DNA from: Ochromonas danica
Taxonomy: Eukaryota > Sar > Chrysophyceae > Chromulinales > Chromulinaceae
Reading direction: 5' to 3'
DNA length: 64,000 nucleotides
Assembly (NCBI GenBank): GCA_015146655.1
Contig: VKHL01000019.1
Location: 186,001 to 250,000 of the forward strand
Below are positions 1 through 11,090 of this stretch, in pieces (position 1 is the first letter of the stretch; every line of letters begins with the position of its first letter). The notes below the pieces were generated by a model, which ran no database searches, had not been told where the DNA came from, and saw only the letters and a list, made by a program, of their open reading frames with translations. A program made the position numbers and the translations under genes.

Positions 1-2603
1 TCTTGCTGCACGGGACCAGAGATGGAGGGGCGAAGAGACTCTTGGTACAGCGAGGAGGGCCGCGACAAGTCCACGTCCACCACCAACTCTAACGCTACAG
101 GCTTCTCAGCGTGCAAAGGGCTCAACGAAGGCAACTCTACAGCCTTACCCACTTCATTGACTTCATTCACGTCACGAGTTTCTGCCTTTCCAGACTGACC
201 GTCGCAGTCGTCGAGGAAGGGAATGTGGAGATACTGAGGAACCTCTCGCTCCACCCTCTCCATCCAAAGATCAGATACGGGAGGTAACATGAGCAGCCAG
301 TCAATAAGAAGAGGACAACCAACTTCTATAGCCAAACCCACCACCAGCAGAAGCGAAACAAGACCGTTAGATAAAGCATAATACAGTCGGAATCCACGAG
401 GGTGTTTATCCATGAAGAAGGTGTACAGCACGGAGCGCGCTGATGGAATTAGCGCGACAACAAATCCAAACGCTCGGAAAGGACCCGAAAGGCAGTATAA
501 GAAGGCATTTGTAGCGGTGCCAGCGACTGATATCCCGCTAGGCAAATGCCGGCGATGCCAAGGTAACAACAACGCTGGCAAAATATTAAACGGTGGCATT
601 AGCATACAGAAAGGGTGTTTCTCCTTGAGAAGTAGCATTTCTTGCACCGTCTGAGCTTTGGCGAAGCTCCACTCTTGCAGAGCCTTCTCATCAATACGTT
701 GGTAGGCATTGGACATCTTGGCGATCAACATGTTAATCAAAAGGATAGCTGTGAAAACGAGATAGACCGCAAGCACTACCTGTCCCAGCCCATTCATAAG
801 GGCATTCGGACTGTCAAAGATGGTGAAGTCGAAGTCGCTGAGTGTGAACTGGAAGAGTGAAAGCGCCGTGTTGCCCACGCCGTGGAAGTCCGGAGAAGAA
901 AAGAAGAGGCTTTGAAAGAATATGCCAAAGCCTAGCACACAAAGCAGATAAACTGCGAGAAAGGCCAGCAAGTCGAGCGCCATGGCTCTGGCGATGGAGA
1001 CCATCACTCCCAACGATCGATTGACTGCAAAGTAACGCAACAGGCCAAGGGACAGAGGAATGGCAGCCAAAGCCAGGAATAACCTGCCCAGCGAGATTGC
1101 ATCACCTCTTACAAACGACCACATTAGAAGCAACAGAAGACCCGACACATCACAGAACTTCCACTCATCTCGCAGGTATTTAGAGATCTGACTACCTCGC
1201 TCGAAGAACTCGCCCACTTCATAGAGTATTGATGAAGACATTAACACAATTAGCACGATTTCCCAGTGAGAAGGAGATTCTGAATAACAAGCCGAAGTGG
1301 AAGAGGAGGAGTAGATAGTTCCACAGGAGGGAGCGTATTGGAAGACCGAGACGATCGAGAGCCAGGCCACCACAGCCCACTTGCTCACAGCTTCACTGTG
1401 GAACCGCAAGGCTGGACAGGTCCGTGCCCCATAGCTTAGCCGGACTATATCATTTGAGAATATGTCGACCTGCTTAACGCGACGGGCGAGATCAGCATCC
1501 TTCAGCCAACTCAGTCCTGCTAACCCCAGGCAGTCGATAGGGTTGACCTTCTTCTTCTTCGCAAAGGGACCCAACTCCACAGAAGCACTATACCAGAAGA
1601 TATCGTTGACGAATGCAGAGACTTGGGGCTTTTCAACGAGCAGTCTGCTGCCCAATCGCAGGGAAAGATCGAGCAGCTCGCCAGTTTGAAATGCTTGGAT
1701 TTGGTATTGCAACAGGTTGCCGGTGTGAACTATTCTCTTATTCGATTGCAGCATCTTCTGCAAGTTAACAGGATCATCGAGAGCATCACAATTGAATACC
1801 TCTGCCACCATCAGTTCCACTTTATCGGCGAATGCAATCAAGTCTCCCTCTTCGCTGGGATGCTGTTTCGCAGCTCTGAGGAGAGAAACATGCCATGAAA
1901 CAAGAATTCTCAAAACCGAGCGGTCTTGGTTGGTGAGGAGTGTGTGGAGGCTGAGGGCGAAGTCGGACATGGCGCAAGGATTGCTGCGCTTCCCTTTCCA
2001 CAAGCGATTCACAAAGACGATGGGAGACTTGATGGACGCCAAAAAGCAAGCTTTGCGATCAAAGCTAACTATCTCGCACCAGAATGAGTCATCATGCGAA
2101 GAAGGGTGAGCCAGCATAAGCGCCATTGCCGTGAGCCCGTCGCCGCGGCGGATCCAGGCGTTGGCCCCGCGGCGGAGAAGGAAGATGAAGAATGCGCGGT
2201 TGCAGTGAGTGGACGCGACCTTCAAGATAGGACTCTCCTTCTTCTTGTCGAGCAGATCGACGACGGCGCCATAGCGGTCCACGAGGAGGCGAGCCAGTGA
2301 CAAGTTCTCACTCAGCGCTGCCCAGTGAAGGGCCGCGAGTCCTTCTTGGTCTTGAAAGCCGACATCGGCTCCACTCTGTAGGAGGAGAGTCACCACATTG
2401 ACATTGCCCCTCTTTACGGCAGACAGCAGCAACTGGTTCCTCTCTTCGTCGGCAAGAGAGGACACTGAGGGGAGCGAATGCTCGTCGTCCCCATCCAGCC
2501 ACGCCCTCTGCAAACAGACGAAGCGGTCATCACCTGGCGCTACACCACTCGACAATACCTGCTCTTTACTAGTCGAGCCACAAGCGTCATCATCTGACCT
2601 CAT
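1..2603 (-). CDS. Ankyrin-repeat TRP-like cation channel, 3' end beyond the window
   Basis: An open frame of 867 codons runs from an ATG at 2603 off the left edge without a stop. After an acidic N-terminus come ankyrin repeats at about residues 50-150 (GLAALHWAALSENLSLARLL is one). Residues about 405-640 form a six-segment ion-transport domain: hydrophobic S1-S4, S5 (LLAFLAVYLLCVLGFGIFF), a pore stretch, and S6 reading LLINMLIAKMSNAYQRI, very close to the S6 signature of TRP channels. More hydrophobic segments follow. Ankyrin plus six transmembrane segments is the layout of TRPA/TRPV/TRPC-like channels, so a plasma-membrane or vacuolar calcium-permeable channel is likely; ion selectivity cannot be read from this. 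The start is the first ATG of a frame that stays open upstream, so an extra 5' exon is possible. Confidence 0.85.
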   Translation of the reverse strand, partial: MRSDDDACGSTSKEQVLSSGVAPGDDRFVCLQRAWLDGDDEHSLPSVSSLADEERNQLLLSAVKRGNVNVVTLLLQSGADVGFQDQEGLAALHWAALSENLSLARLLVDRYGAVVDLLDKKKESPILKVASTHCNRAFFIFLLRRGANAWIRRGDGLTAMALMLAHPSSHDDSFWCEIVSFDRKACFLASIKSPIVFVNRLWKGKRSNPCAMSDFALSLHTLLTNQDRSVLRILVSWHVSLLRAAKQHPSEEGDLIAFADKVELMVAEVFNCDALDDPVNLQKMLQSNKRIVHTGNLLQYQIQAFQTGELLDLSLRLGSRLLVEKPQVSAFVNDIFWYSASVELGPFAKKKKVNPIDCLGLAGLSWLKDADLARRVKQVDIFSNDIVRLSYGARTCPALRFHSEAVSKWAVVAWLSIVSVFQYAPSCGTIYSSSSTSACYSESPSHWEIVLIVLMSSSILYEVGEFFERGSQISKYLRDEWKFCDVSGLLLLLMWSFVRGDAISLGRLFLALAAIPLSLGLLRYFAVNRSLGVMVSIARAMALDLLAFLAVYLLCVLGFGIFFQSLFFSSPDFHGVGNTALSLFQFTLSDFDFTIFDSPNALMNGLGQVVLAVYLVFTAILLINMLIAKMSNAYQRIDEKALQEWSFAKAQTVQEMLLLKEKHPFCMLMPPFNILPALLLPWHRRHLPSGISVAGTATNAFLYCLSGPFRAFGFVVALIPSARSVLYTFFMDKHPRGFRLYYALSNGLVSLLLVVGLAIEVGCPLLIDWLLMLPPVSDLWMERVEREVPQYLHIPFLDDCDGQSGKAETRDVNEVNEVGKAVELPSLSPLHAEKPVALELVVDVDLSRPSSLYQESLRPSISGPVQQ

Positions 2604-2873
2604 CCACCTCCAAGAAGAGCAAATCACACAAGACAAGATGAAATCCGAACTTCCAACTGCGCAGCAAAAGTCTTAATTTTCGAGATTTTCCTCGACCTCG
2701 AGATCTTGCACGACTTGTTCTGAGTGCGAAGCCCGCGCAACTAGTAAGTCTGTGGCGGCTGCAGGAGTGGGCAGGCAGCAAGAGAAGAGGCAGCAGGCTG
2801 GCAGCTCTGATCTATCCTCTGCCTTTCCATCCTCCTCTACGACCTGACTAAGGTCAAAGAAACGATCTTGACC

Positions 2874-4122
2874 ATGTTAGATAAGTGGATTGAGCAATTA
2901 GAGAATGGAGATTGTATATCAGAGCCGGAACTGAAGCGGTTATGTATTCAGGTGAGAACCCACTCGTCCCCTGCCAGCCGCCACTCTCTTCTCACGCCCA
3001 TGACACATCTTGCAGGTGAAAAACCTCTTAATGGAAGAGCCCAACGTGCGGTTTGTGTCTTCTCCTGTGACTATATGCGGAGACATCCATGGCCAATTCT
3101 ACGATTTCCTGCGGTTGCTCAAAATCGGCGGATCGCCTCCGCAGACGAAGTACATCTTCATGGTACGACATGCCAGCCAAGAGTGAAAGTGGTGGATAAC
3201 AAGATGTTTGTGGTTGTATAGGGCGACTTTGTCGATCGCGGGCACAACAGCGTGGAGACCTTCCAGCTGCTGCTCTGTCTCAAGGCCAAGTATCCCGACT
3301 CCATCACTTTGCTTCGAGGCAACCACGAGTCTAGACAGATCACACAAGTGTATGGGTTCTATGAAGAGTGTGTGCGGAAGTATGGCAATGCCAATCCCTG
3401 GAAGTATTGCGTGGAGGTCTTCGATTACCTCAACCTCGCCGCGGTGAGTTTGGAACATTCATTCCCCCAAGCGGTCATCTTCCTCTCACCTGGGTCTATT
3501 TGTTTTGTGGGTGGATATAGCTTGTGGATAATAGAATCTTTTGCGTACATGGTGGATTATCGCCGATAATGCGGACAATCGACCAGATTCAGGTCATCGA
3601 GCGCTTGCAGGAGATTCCTCATCAGGTCAGCTGCTTCTTGCCCTCCTCTTGCTCTGTATGAAGTGTCTAACTTAATGTGAGATTTTTTGAACAGGGCGCC
3701 TATTGTGACCTGATGTGGTCGGATCCTGACGACATCGCAGGCTGGGCAGTCTCTCCTCGAGGCGCTGGCTATCTCTTCGGTCACGCCGTCACCGATGAGG
3801 TGGGTTATCTTCTCGTTTTATTATGTCAACCTTCTATCTTTAATTATGCTTTCTCTTCGCATGCATTGAGTAGTTTGTGTATAACAATGGCATTGAGCTG
3901 ATCTGTCGTGCCCATCAGCTGGTTATGGAGGGTTTCAAATTCCATTTTCCCAATAAGAACCTGGTCACAGTTTGGTCCGCACCGAACTACTGCTATCGGT
4001 GTGGAAATGTTGCTTCTATCTTGTCTCTTAACGAGTCTCTAGATCGAGAGTTTAAAATCTTCAAACCTGTGCCAGAGCCACCGGAGGCGACGAGGAGGAC
4101 GGCGGTGCCCTATTTCCTCTAG
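2874..4122 (+). CDS. PPP6C: Serine/threonine phosphatase catalytic subunit, PP6/Sit4 type
   Basis: Six exons (2874-2951, 3016-3162, 3222-3443, 3521-3625, 3695-3799, 3874-4122) join into 301 residues, the normal size of the family. All metal and catalytic motifs of PPP phosphatases are present: GDIHGQ (48-53), GDFVDRG (76-82), RGNHE (107-111), and later [12 protein letters not shown]. The C-terminus is PYFL, the methylated tail of PP2A/PP4/PP6. GNANPWKYC and VTDEFVYNN match PP6 better than PP4 or PP2A, so PP6/Sit4 is favoured; PP4 is the alternative. In other eukaryotes the enzyme works with SAPS and ankyrin subunits in cell-cycle control. It is convergent with the B56-kinase gene, leaving 259 bases between the stops. 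Introns are 59-77 bases. Confidence 0.93.
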
Positions 4123-4381
4123 AAACAGTCGTCACTCGCACTGCTTCCCTCTTCTAGCTAGAGTCCCTCAACGCACGACCACATATCTTGTACAGAGTTT
4201 TGCCTACCTCTTCTTTGCTGTAAGCTTAGTTTGACGTCTTCTGAAGGAAGGCTGGCAATTGCACATGCTTTCCTTTATCGCTTTTTACCATATGCTATGG
4301 AAGCGACGGATTGATGCCGAAGTTTGATCAACAAGGAAGCGCACCAATATTCTTATATGCAAACACATTGAATTCATTCAG

Positions 4382-7300
4382 TTAATCTTGATCTTCAGAG
4401 GACATATTGTCTGATTCGTCTCCTCGCAGGATTGGCAGAGAACGAGAAACAAGAGCCATGAGCTGACCATCCTCAATGACCTCAGCTCCTGAATCACTTG
4501 AACCTGCTCGGCCCCCAGACAATCCTCGAAAAGGCGAAGGGTTATTCAGATCGTATTCACCTGGCATGGGTGCCCAGAGCGAAGAGAATTGTCTGCGGGC
4601 CCACCGCTCCTCTGATCGAGCTCCTCCTGCTGAAGTCTCTGGCCAATCTGGCGGACTTGTCGCATACAGTTGAGAAGGACTGAAGACAGGAGGGAGTGGA
4701 AGAGGAGGTGTCTGTACAGAAGGGTAGTAACCACGCAGCAGGAAGTCATCTGCTAGCAGTTGATTGGCAGTCGGTCTTTCTCGAGGATCTGGTCACATTC
4801 AGAAAGAAACATAAACGTCACAAATAGCTCCTGTCAGGCAATAAGAGGAACGAAGAACTAACCCAAGCTTAGCAATCTGCTGACCAAAGTCTCACAAGCT
4901 TCGTCGAGCACACGATCGGCCTGCATCGAGGGAGATGCTGTAAAGTGGACCGACTTGGCCAACGCAGGCATTTGTTGCGCAACTTCAGTTGCGAAGACGT
5001 CCCACTGCTCTCGCAATTGGTCTAGAGCGCCATAGAAGCGAGGCTTTCCCTTGGAGCAGAAGTAAGCAAGACAACCTAAAGCCCAGCTATCCGAGGCGGT
5101 ATCCATTGCTCCACGATGCACACAAACTCTCTGCTGGTGCTCTTCTCCTTCCTTTTCAAGCCCAGCATGGTCATACGGGAACAGCTCTGGCGGCATGTAA
5201 GCGGCAGTTCCTTCGACTCGACCATCTTCAACCTGTGTCTCAGCTTGCGCAACTAATTCGGTTACTGCATGATGGTACTTTTCATCCTCTTCACGAGCTT
5301 TCCAATCACCAGAGCGCATGCCCTCCTGCTGCAGAGCTGCTAATGATTGTAATAAGAGATTACGCCCATCTGCATTGCGAGGACGCACAGCACCGAAGTC
5401 TGCCAACTGCAATGGAAAGTGAATAACCCGGCAAACTAAATGCCAGGCAATAAAGAGCTTACCTTTATGTGCCCCAACTCTGTGATAAGGACATTCTCAG
5501 GTTTGAGATCATTGAAGACGCAGCCCAGCTGGTCGTGAATGTATGCCAACGCGCTGCAAATCTCTCCCAATACGAAGCGCACAAGATTGATAGACAGCGC
5601 TCCGGACTGTACCAAGACACTGTGCAGATCTCCTCTTTTGGCGTACTCAAGCACCATATAGATCCCGTCACGGTAACGGAAGGCAGAAATGAGTCGCGCA
5701 GTGTTCGGGTGACTGCACTGTCTCAACACCGCCACCTCGCGCATCGCTAAAGATCCGTACTGGTGGCGCTCTAGTTGTTCCCCGGAGACTATCTTCACAG
5801 CAAACTCCGGCCAGCTGGTTTGTGAGGAGCTGCGCTCAATGAGGCGCGCATAGCGGACAGTGCTAAAGGCGCCTTCTCCGAGAGTGGGGCCAAAAACCAA
5901 GTCATGGAATTTGAGGCCAGGCAATAGTGTAGGGCTGGCCGCGGCTTGAGACAAATTCCAGACTTTGTTGTGGGCATGAGAAGGATCTTCTTGAGGCGAA
6001 AACACAGAGGGATAGCACTTTTCCATATACTGCTCCAGTACTTTAACAGGGTCGTCGAATGCCAACACGTTTTGTTCGAATTTAGCATCTAAATCTTGTT
6101 GCTGGCGAAGTTTGGCATCTTCTTGGACAGTATGACGAATAGCATTAGGAGGGAGATGATTCCCTGATTGTTGCTGTGCCAAGGCGATTGTTGACGTGGT
6201 CAAACGACCTCCAGGCACTTTATTAATCGAAACTGCGCACAAGCCTCGAGAGGAAGGAAGAGCAGCCGATCCGGAAGGCAAACCAGGTGCGGGCGCGGCT
6301 ACAGCCCAAGGAGCCACTCCTGTGATGGTTACGGGGGGAGGCCGATCTCGAGAAAAGCCACTCACTGCTCACCATCAAGTCAATGAGAATGAGCAAGACT
6401 GTCTTTGCGAAAAGGACATCCAACTTACTCGAAGAAGAGAGGGAAGCGACTGACGAGGGACGAAGTTTTGGCTGCATAGTCGGAGGCTTCATGGGCAAGG
6501 GTGCTGCTCCTCGCGAAGCAGACATTCCTTCTCCACTACCACCTCTGGGAGAAGTGGAGGCTGAGGATGCAGAGGAAAGGCTCCTGTGGCTGGTTGTTAT
6601 CACGGTCGTCGCTGCTTCACGATAGAGACCTTCGTCACCGTCTTTTATCGCTTTCAAGGCCAAAGCAGTCATCTGGAGGCCAGCAGCAAGTCAAGGACAA
6701 ATAGGACAATGGGAATGGAAGAGAGCATCGAAGTAGTAGTACCTTGTTCACCGTGGGGTTCCACGACAATGCCCCTGAGCGATAATAGAGTGCTTCAACC
6801 ATCTGCGATATGATATTTCGCTCTCTGTATTGCTTGTGGTAGTCGATAAAGAGCTGCAAAATGGCGGGGACTTTGAAAAACTGCAATGCGCGTTGTGCAG
6901 GGCGAATATTCTCCGCCTCTCCTCCAATGCACTTCAGAAATCGCCTCTAAAGCACACCAACAAAACCTCAACAAAATAGTCACAGAAACAATATCCACAC
7001 AGCAGTAGTACCATGAAGAGATCTTCAATGGCGGCAAACTCTTGCACACTACAACGAGCTAAGAGAAGTTCCACTTCATGCAACAGCAACACCTGCTTGG
7101 GAGTGTTGGTGCTGAAACCTTCCGGCCACGAAGAGATTACTCCGCGCAAGACTTCGCTGAACGTCAAGTCGCGACTTCCATTCTCCAAGCATGCAAAGGT
7201 GCAACGGACTAAATCCTCATGGTAGGACTGCAAAATAGGCACCTGGTCCCTCCAAGCAATCATCTCATTAGGGCTGTGCAAGGGAAGCAAGACACGATGC

Positions 7301-8206
7301 CAAATATTAGCCAAAATGTGCGACTGCTGACAAGCACTGCCTCGTAGAAGGCAATGCAAGATCTGCAGCAGTGCCGAGACATGGATGCGCTCATGGCCCC
7401 CATCCTGTGCCGCTACTTTTCCACCTTTTGATATGGCCAACAGGGATTTGGCGAGATGCGATTCGGCTGCGGGGCGTAGCGATGGCAAGGCATTGTAAAG
7501 GGAAATGAAGAGGTGCTGCAAGATCCCCACAGCTGTATCTGGCGCAAGAACACCACCAGACTTTGACAGTTGAGTCAAGTGAACCAGCCGATCGATCACT
7601 ACCCACACACAATTGTAAGTCGCACACTCACAACATCCACAGGTAGTTCTTACCCAGAGAAATGAAAGCATCATCTAAGTCCTTCTCCATTTGTTGGCTG
7701 GTTATTATTGGGCTGTACTCAGGTAGAACTGAGAGCTTCATCCAAGCAGACAAAGCCCAAGCCTCCTCTGCGCCGATTGAGGCAGAGGAAGGGAAGGACC
7801 ATAGCAGCTGCAGGGAGTGGAAGAGCCCGCCAATGACTGTTCTTCCACCATCGCTCTCCCAAGAATAGTCTCGAATCTAGTGACAGCAACCCAAGACAAG
7901 ACAAGACAAGCTGCTCGCTGAGATGCTGTTGGGCATGGCGACTGACCGAAGTTAAAGCTCACCTCTCCAGATGTGGCAAGCACGTTAAGAGCACGGAGTG
8001 AAGCCAGCACAGCTTCTTCGCCTCCCCTAGTTTCACGCAAACACACCATACCATATCGAATATCACATTAGACCATATCATATCATATCGCATAACATTT
8101 GACAAACATCGCAAAGAAAGCAAACAACTTGAGACTTTCAACAATAGAGGTAAGTCTATCCTCACCTGCGATCATACAGAGTCGAGATGTGAGACTCCAC
8201 ACTCAT
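4382..8206 (-). CDS. PP2A B56-type regulatory subunit fused to a PDK1-like kinase
   Basis: Nine exons in minus-strand order: 8206-8166, 8026-7963, 7876-7654, 7598-7012, 6946-6743, 6672-6429, 6364-5463, 5406-4863, 4788-4382, giving 1071 residues. Residues about 70-395 follow the B56 (B') HEAT fold: HRVLLPLHSPN matches the LLKVLLPLHK block, then STNTPKQVLLLHEVELLL, RRFLKCIGG, AQRALQFF and LSWNPTVNKMTALAL, in the order seen in B56 proteins. A Ser/Pro-rich linker leads to a kinase domain at about 605-955: glycine loop LGEGAFSTV, FAVKIV, YAKRGDL, catalytic loop FNDLKPENVLI, DFG in LADFGAV, GTAAYMPPEL, SDSWALGCLAY. These resemble PDK1. The HRD Arg is replaced by Asn. Fusion rests on the 64-base intron 6365-6428, whose splice joins both frames and creates an ATG codon; unspliced, the B56 frame ends at 6223. 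The kinase frame has a stop just upstream of that intron's acceptor, so no simple separate start exists. The first 35 residues lie in the duplicated module. Confidence 0.75.
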
Positions 8207-8297
8207 TCACCGATCTGATCAATTGAATTTCAACGAGAACGGACAAGACCAAAGAGCCCAAAAAACACCATCGAGTGCCAATCCAAAAAGACCGTTT
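7948..8297 (-). repeat. 350-base 5' gene module, copy 1
   Basis: This segment is identical, base for base and without gaps, to 14093-14442. Read on the minus strand it holds the upstream region, exon 1 (MSVESHISTLYDR), an A/T-rich intron with a CATAT microrepeat, exon 2 (RGGEEAVLASLRALNVLATSGE) and the following donor site. It forms the 5' end of the B56-kinase gene. Sequence similarity stops abruptly at both ends. Confidence 0.95.
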
Positions 8298-9155
8298 CTA
8301 ACAAACTGCAAGAAAAAGTCCCGCAATCGGGACCACACCACTTGGGGAGTTTGTTTCTGGTATGAATGACTTCAGACAGGCTGGGCGTTTACCTTTGGTG
8401 TGTATGGCTCGGCAGTTTGGACGACGAATGCTGTGTTGTGGGATGGCACCTCTTCTATCGTTTCTGAAGGAGGTGGCAGTGGCGATGTGTATGGAACATT
8501 GTACAGCGACACATATTGGGATGCTTCATCTACATTTAACCTGGTAATCTCCTTCAGTCTTTCATTTCCTCGGCGAACTGCTGAATTCGTGCAATAAGAA
8601 ACCCTTGAAGACGTGTGTGGCTTACTCATTTACAGTTAAGCAGCGTATGTCCATTGACGTGTCCATTGGTATGCTGACGGCGATCGAGACTAATATATAT
8701 TATGACGACGATCTGCTTTCGGCTATATCTGCAGGGTGGAACTATGGTGGGTTTCATGGCAATGGAGTTGATTTCATTCGCCGTCTACCCTGTGCAGCTT
8801 ATTTGTTCACAGGCATTGATGCAGTGGGCACTTGTGCAAACGATCGGGTGAGTGAGTGTTTCAGAAAGTGCACATATATGTGACATGTGGAATTGTTAGG
8901 GTTATGTGATAAGCTTTGCTGTTTGCTGTGTTTCTTGCTTCTCTCTCATCTTAGTAAGAGTGGTTGGAATATGCTAACCGTCTGTCTGTCTGTCTTTTAG
9001 TTGCGAGAGTTTATTTCATTTGACTATTATAGGCATAGGATAGTTTCCTTTACTTTACTAATGTTTCCTCTGGTTGCTTCTCTTATCTAAACTTAGTCTA
9101 ATGGATACCAACCAGAAAATCTCTCTTTTTGCTAAAGTCGACTTAAATCAAGGAA
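8298..9155 (+). other. Accessory spacer with exon-like fragments of an unknown gene
   Basis: Two plus-strand stretches look coding but do not form a complete gene. About 8361-8541 reads, after a TTCAG acceptor, GWAFTFGVYGSAVWTTNAVL and on to SDTYWDASSTFNL, rich in beta-prone and aromatic residues, and ends at a GTAATC donor. About 8643-8848 reads QRMSIDVSIGMLTAIE, then GWNYGGFHGNGVDFIRRLPC, ending at a GTGAGT donor. The two can be joined in phase. No start codon or stop was found that would complete them, and their left side lies against the border of the 350-base module at 8297, as if cut there. I do not recognise the family. The rest, about 8850-9155, shows no gene. Confidence 0.3.
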
Positions 9156-9204
9156 ATGGGTGAAATTGGGTGGGATTTTTACCTTTTGGGTCTTTTGTGT
9201 TGTT

Positions 9205-11090
9205 ATGTGTCGGGGGATTGAGGGGCTGCGGAAGTGGAGCCAAACCAACAGAGAAAGGGAAAGCAAAGAGAGAAGAAGAACTGCTCAGCCCTCACCGAAG
9301 AAGAAGAAGAAGAAGAAGATGGACGAATTGGAACAAGTAAAGAGGGACATCGCCGAGGTCAAAGAGGACTTAAGGCCCGCGAAAGGTGCAGGAGATAGAG
9401 AGTTAGTAAGAATCAGAGAAAGTCTGGTCAAGAAAGAATCAAGAAAGCGTTTATCTTCATCATCAGGTAATTAATAATTTACATTTTGCATTTGTTTGCT
9501 AAGGATTTGTTTGATAGTCCAGTCTGTATGATCAATATTCTATTCACGTGTATCTCCTCATTCTCTCTCACTCTCTCTCTCTCTCTCTGAATTAATTGCT
9601 TGCTTTTGTCTGAGCTAGAATTAAAAGAGTTGGATTTTGCCTCCTCCTTGGAGAAGGAAGACTTTCCTCCTTCGAATGGAGGAGCTGTTCTATTCCAGCG
9701 GTCTCATCTTGTGAACCGAATGGTGGATACCTTCACCAGCCGATTCAAGGATAGTACCAAGTATTCCAACTTCTACTTCCGCCACTCTGCTTGTACTGGC
9801 AAGACAGTCCTACTGAAGCTGTTTGGCAAGGAGTTGCAACAGCGAGGCTTTGTCGTGTTCTTGTTGACCGCTCTTGAGATGGATGAATTTCCAACTGGTT
9901 ACTTTCAGGACCTGGCTGACAGGATGGCACGAGAAGGGAAGCAAGTGGCAGTGTTGGTCGACGAGGTACAAAGGAACGTCAACTCCAAACACTGGGACTA
10001 CCTGCTCAAGAAAGCAGCAAGTAATCTGCTTGTGATTGGTACTGGCATCTATGACCAGGTCAATAAGTCTCCTCAGTTTCTGGACAAGTACCCCAGCACG
10101 GACAACCCCACCATTGGCCAGCTGACCGAAGAGGACATGCCAGAGGTGCTGAGTCACTTCATACCACAGGGCAGAGCTGATTCGCTGTGGGACTTGAAGA
10201 CCAAGGCCCTGAGAGAGCTCCTGGTGGCCACTGACGGCCAGCTTTACCCCTTCGTCGTCCTCGCCAAGCATCTGCTGGCGCCTGAGCGAGTGGAGTGTCT
10301 ATCCAACGTGAGCGCATACATGACTAGCAAGACATTTTATTTCAGTGATGACTATATCCGAGTGCGTAAGCGGTGCTATGACTTGAGCCAGGCTAAGGTG
10401 GAGTTGCTGTCTCGCTTCCTCCTAGGCTTGCGGACCAGAACCAGCTTTATCTCTCCTCTCTTGGTACAGGAGGTCTTTCGCCGCCTGTTGAAGACCTTTC
10501 CTTCGAACGAGATCGAGTTGGACCTCTCTGGAAAGTCCTCTTCTGTGGTGGAGCAGATAATTGTGGCAGGGCTGACCGATATGCTACCCTTGGACTTCGA
10601 GGAGTGCAATTTCTCCACCCTGGAAGACGACGAGAGAGGTCTGGCCTTCAGATGGGGCGTCTGTGGAGGCTCTGCTCTGGAGAATCAGGTGTGGCTTACG
10701 TCTGAGGTGGTGACTGAGGAGAGAAATGGAAAAGCTGGAGCTAAGCCCACCATTGACTTCGTTGTGAATGGAGATCTCAATCTAGGCCTGGAATTGGCTA
10801 AGGACCGAACAGACGAGGCGATGCTGGACAAGCTGAAGAAGATTGGGAAGGGAGGAGTGTACAGTCGACACAACTCGTATCTCTTCCACTTCGTCTTCAA
10901 AGGTACCTTGGAGGATGCAGTGCGACAGGTGAACGGGTTTCCAATCGATTTGCAGACTCGCGTGTACACTTATATGAGGGACTACAACACTCTGCTGTGT
11001 GGCACCAAAGTAGTGCGGGAGGGAGTTGTTCACAGGCTCCTTCACCTCGATCCATGCATCCAACTGGTACCAGACAGTTTGGTACATTGA
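9205..11090 (+). CDS. CRN-type protein: P-loop NTPase and nuclease-like domain
   Basis: Two exons are inferred, 9205-9472 and 9595-11090 (donor TCAG/GTAATT, acceptor GAGCTAG), keeping frame. The N-terminus is basic with seven lysines in a row, a likely nuclear signal, then a short charged coiled coil (MDELEQVKRDIAEVKEDL). The large exon starts with ELKELDFASS and carries a Walker A-like ACTGKTVLLKLF, Walker B VAVLVDEVQ, and near the end PTIDFVVNGDLNLGLELAKD. The last resembles the D...GIELLR.G motif of the PD-(D/E)xK-like domain in Crinkler (CRN) C-termini. In this family an NTPase regulates a nuclease-like module, and some members act in host nuclei. The usual ubiquitin-like header was not found; ATG at 9205 is only the first ATG in an upstream-open frame, so a 5' exon may be missing. 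It sits between the two 350-base modules. Confidence 0.7.

Noticed and set aside
6223-6672. B56 protein ending at 6223 as a separate gene
   Set aside because: The extra tail is low-complexity and unlike B56, while a good intron at 6365-6428 leads straight into the kinase. Kept as the alternative to test.
7959-8165. Identical 68-residue open frames at 7959-8165 and 14104-14310
   Set aside because: They run through intron 1 of the shared module in another frame; their identity only reflects the duplication.
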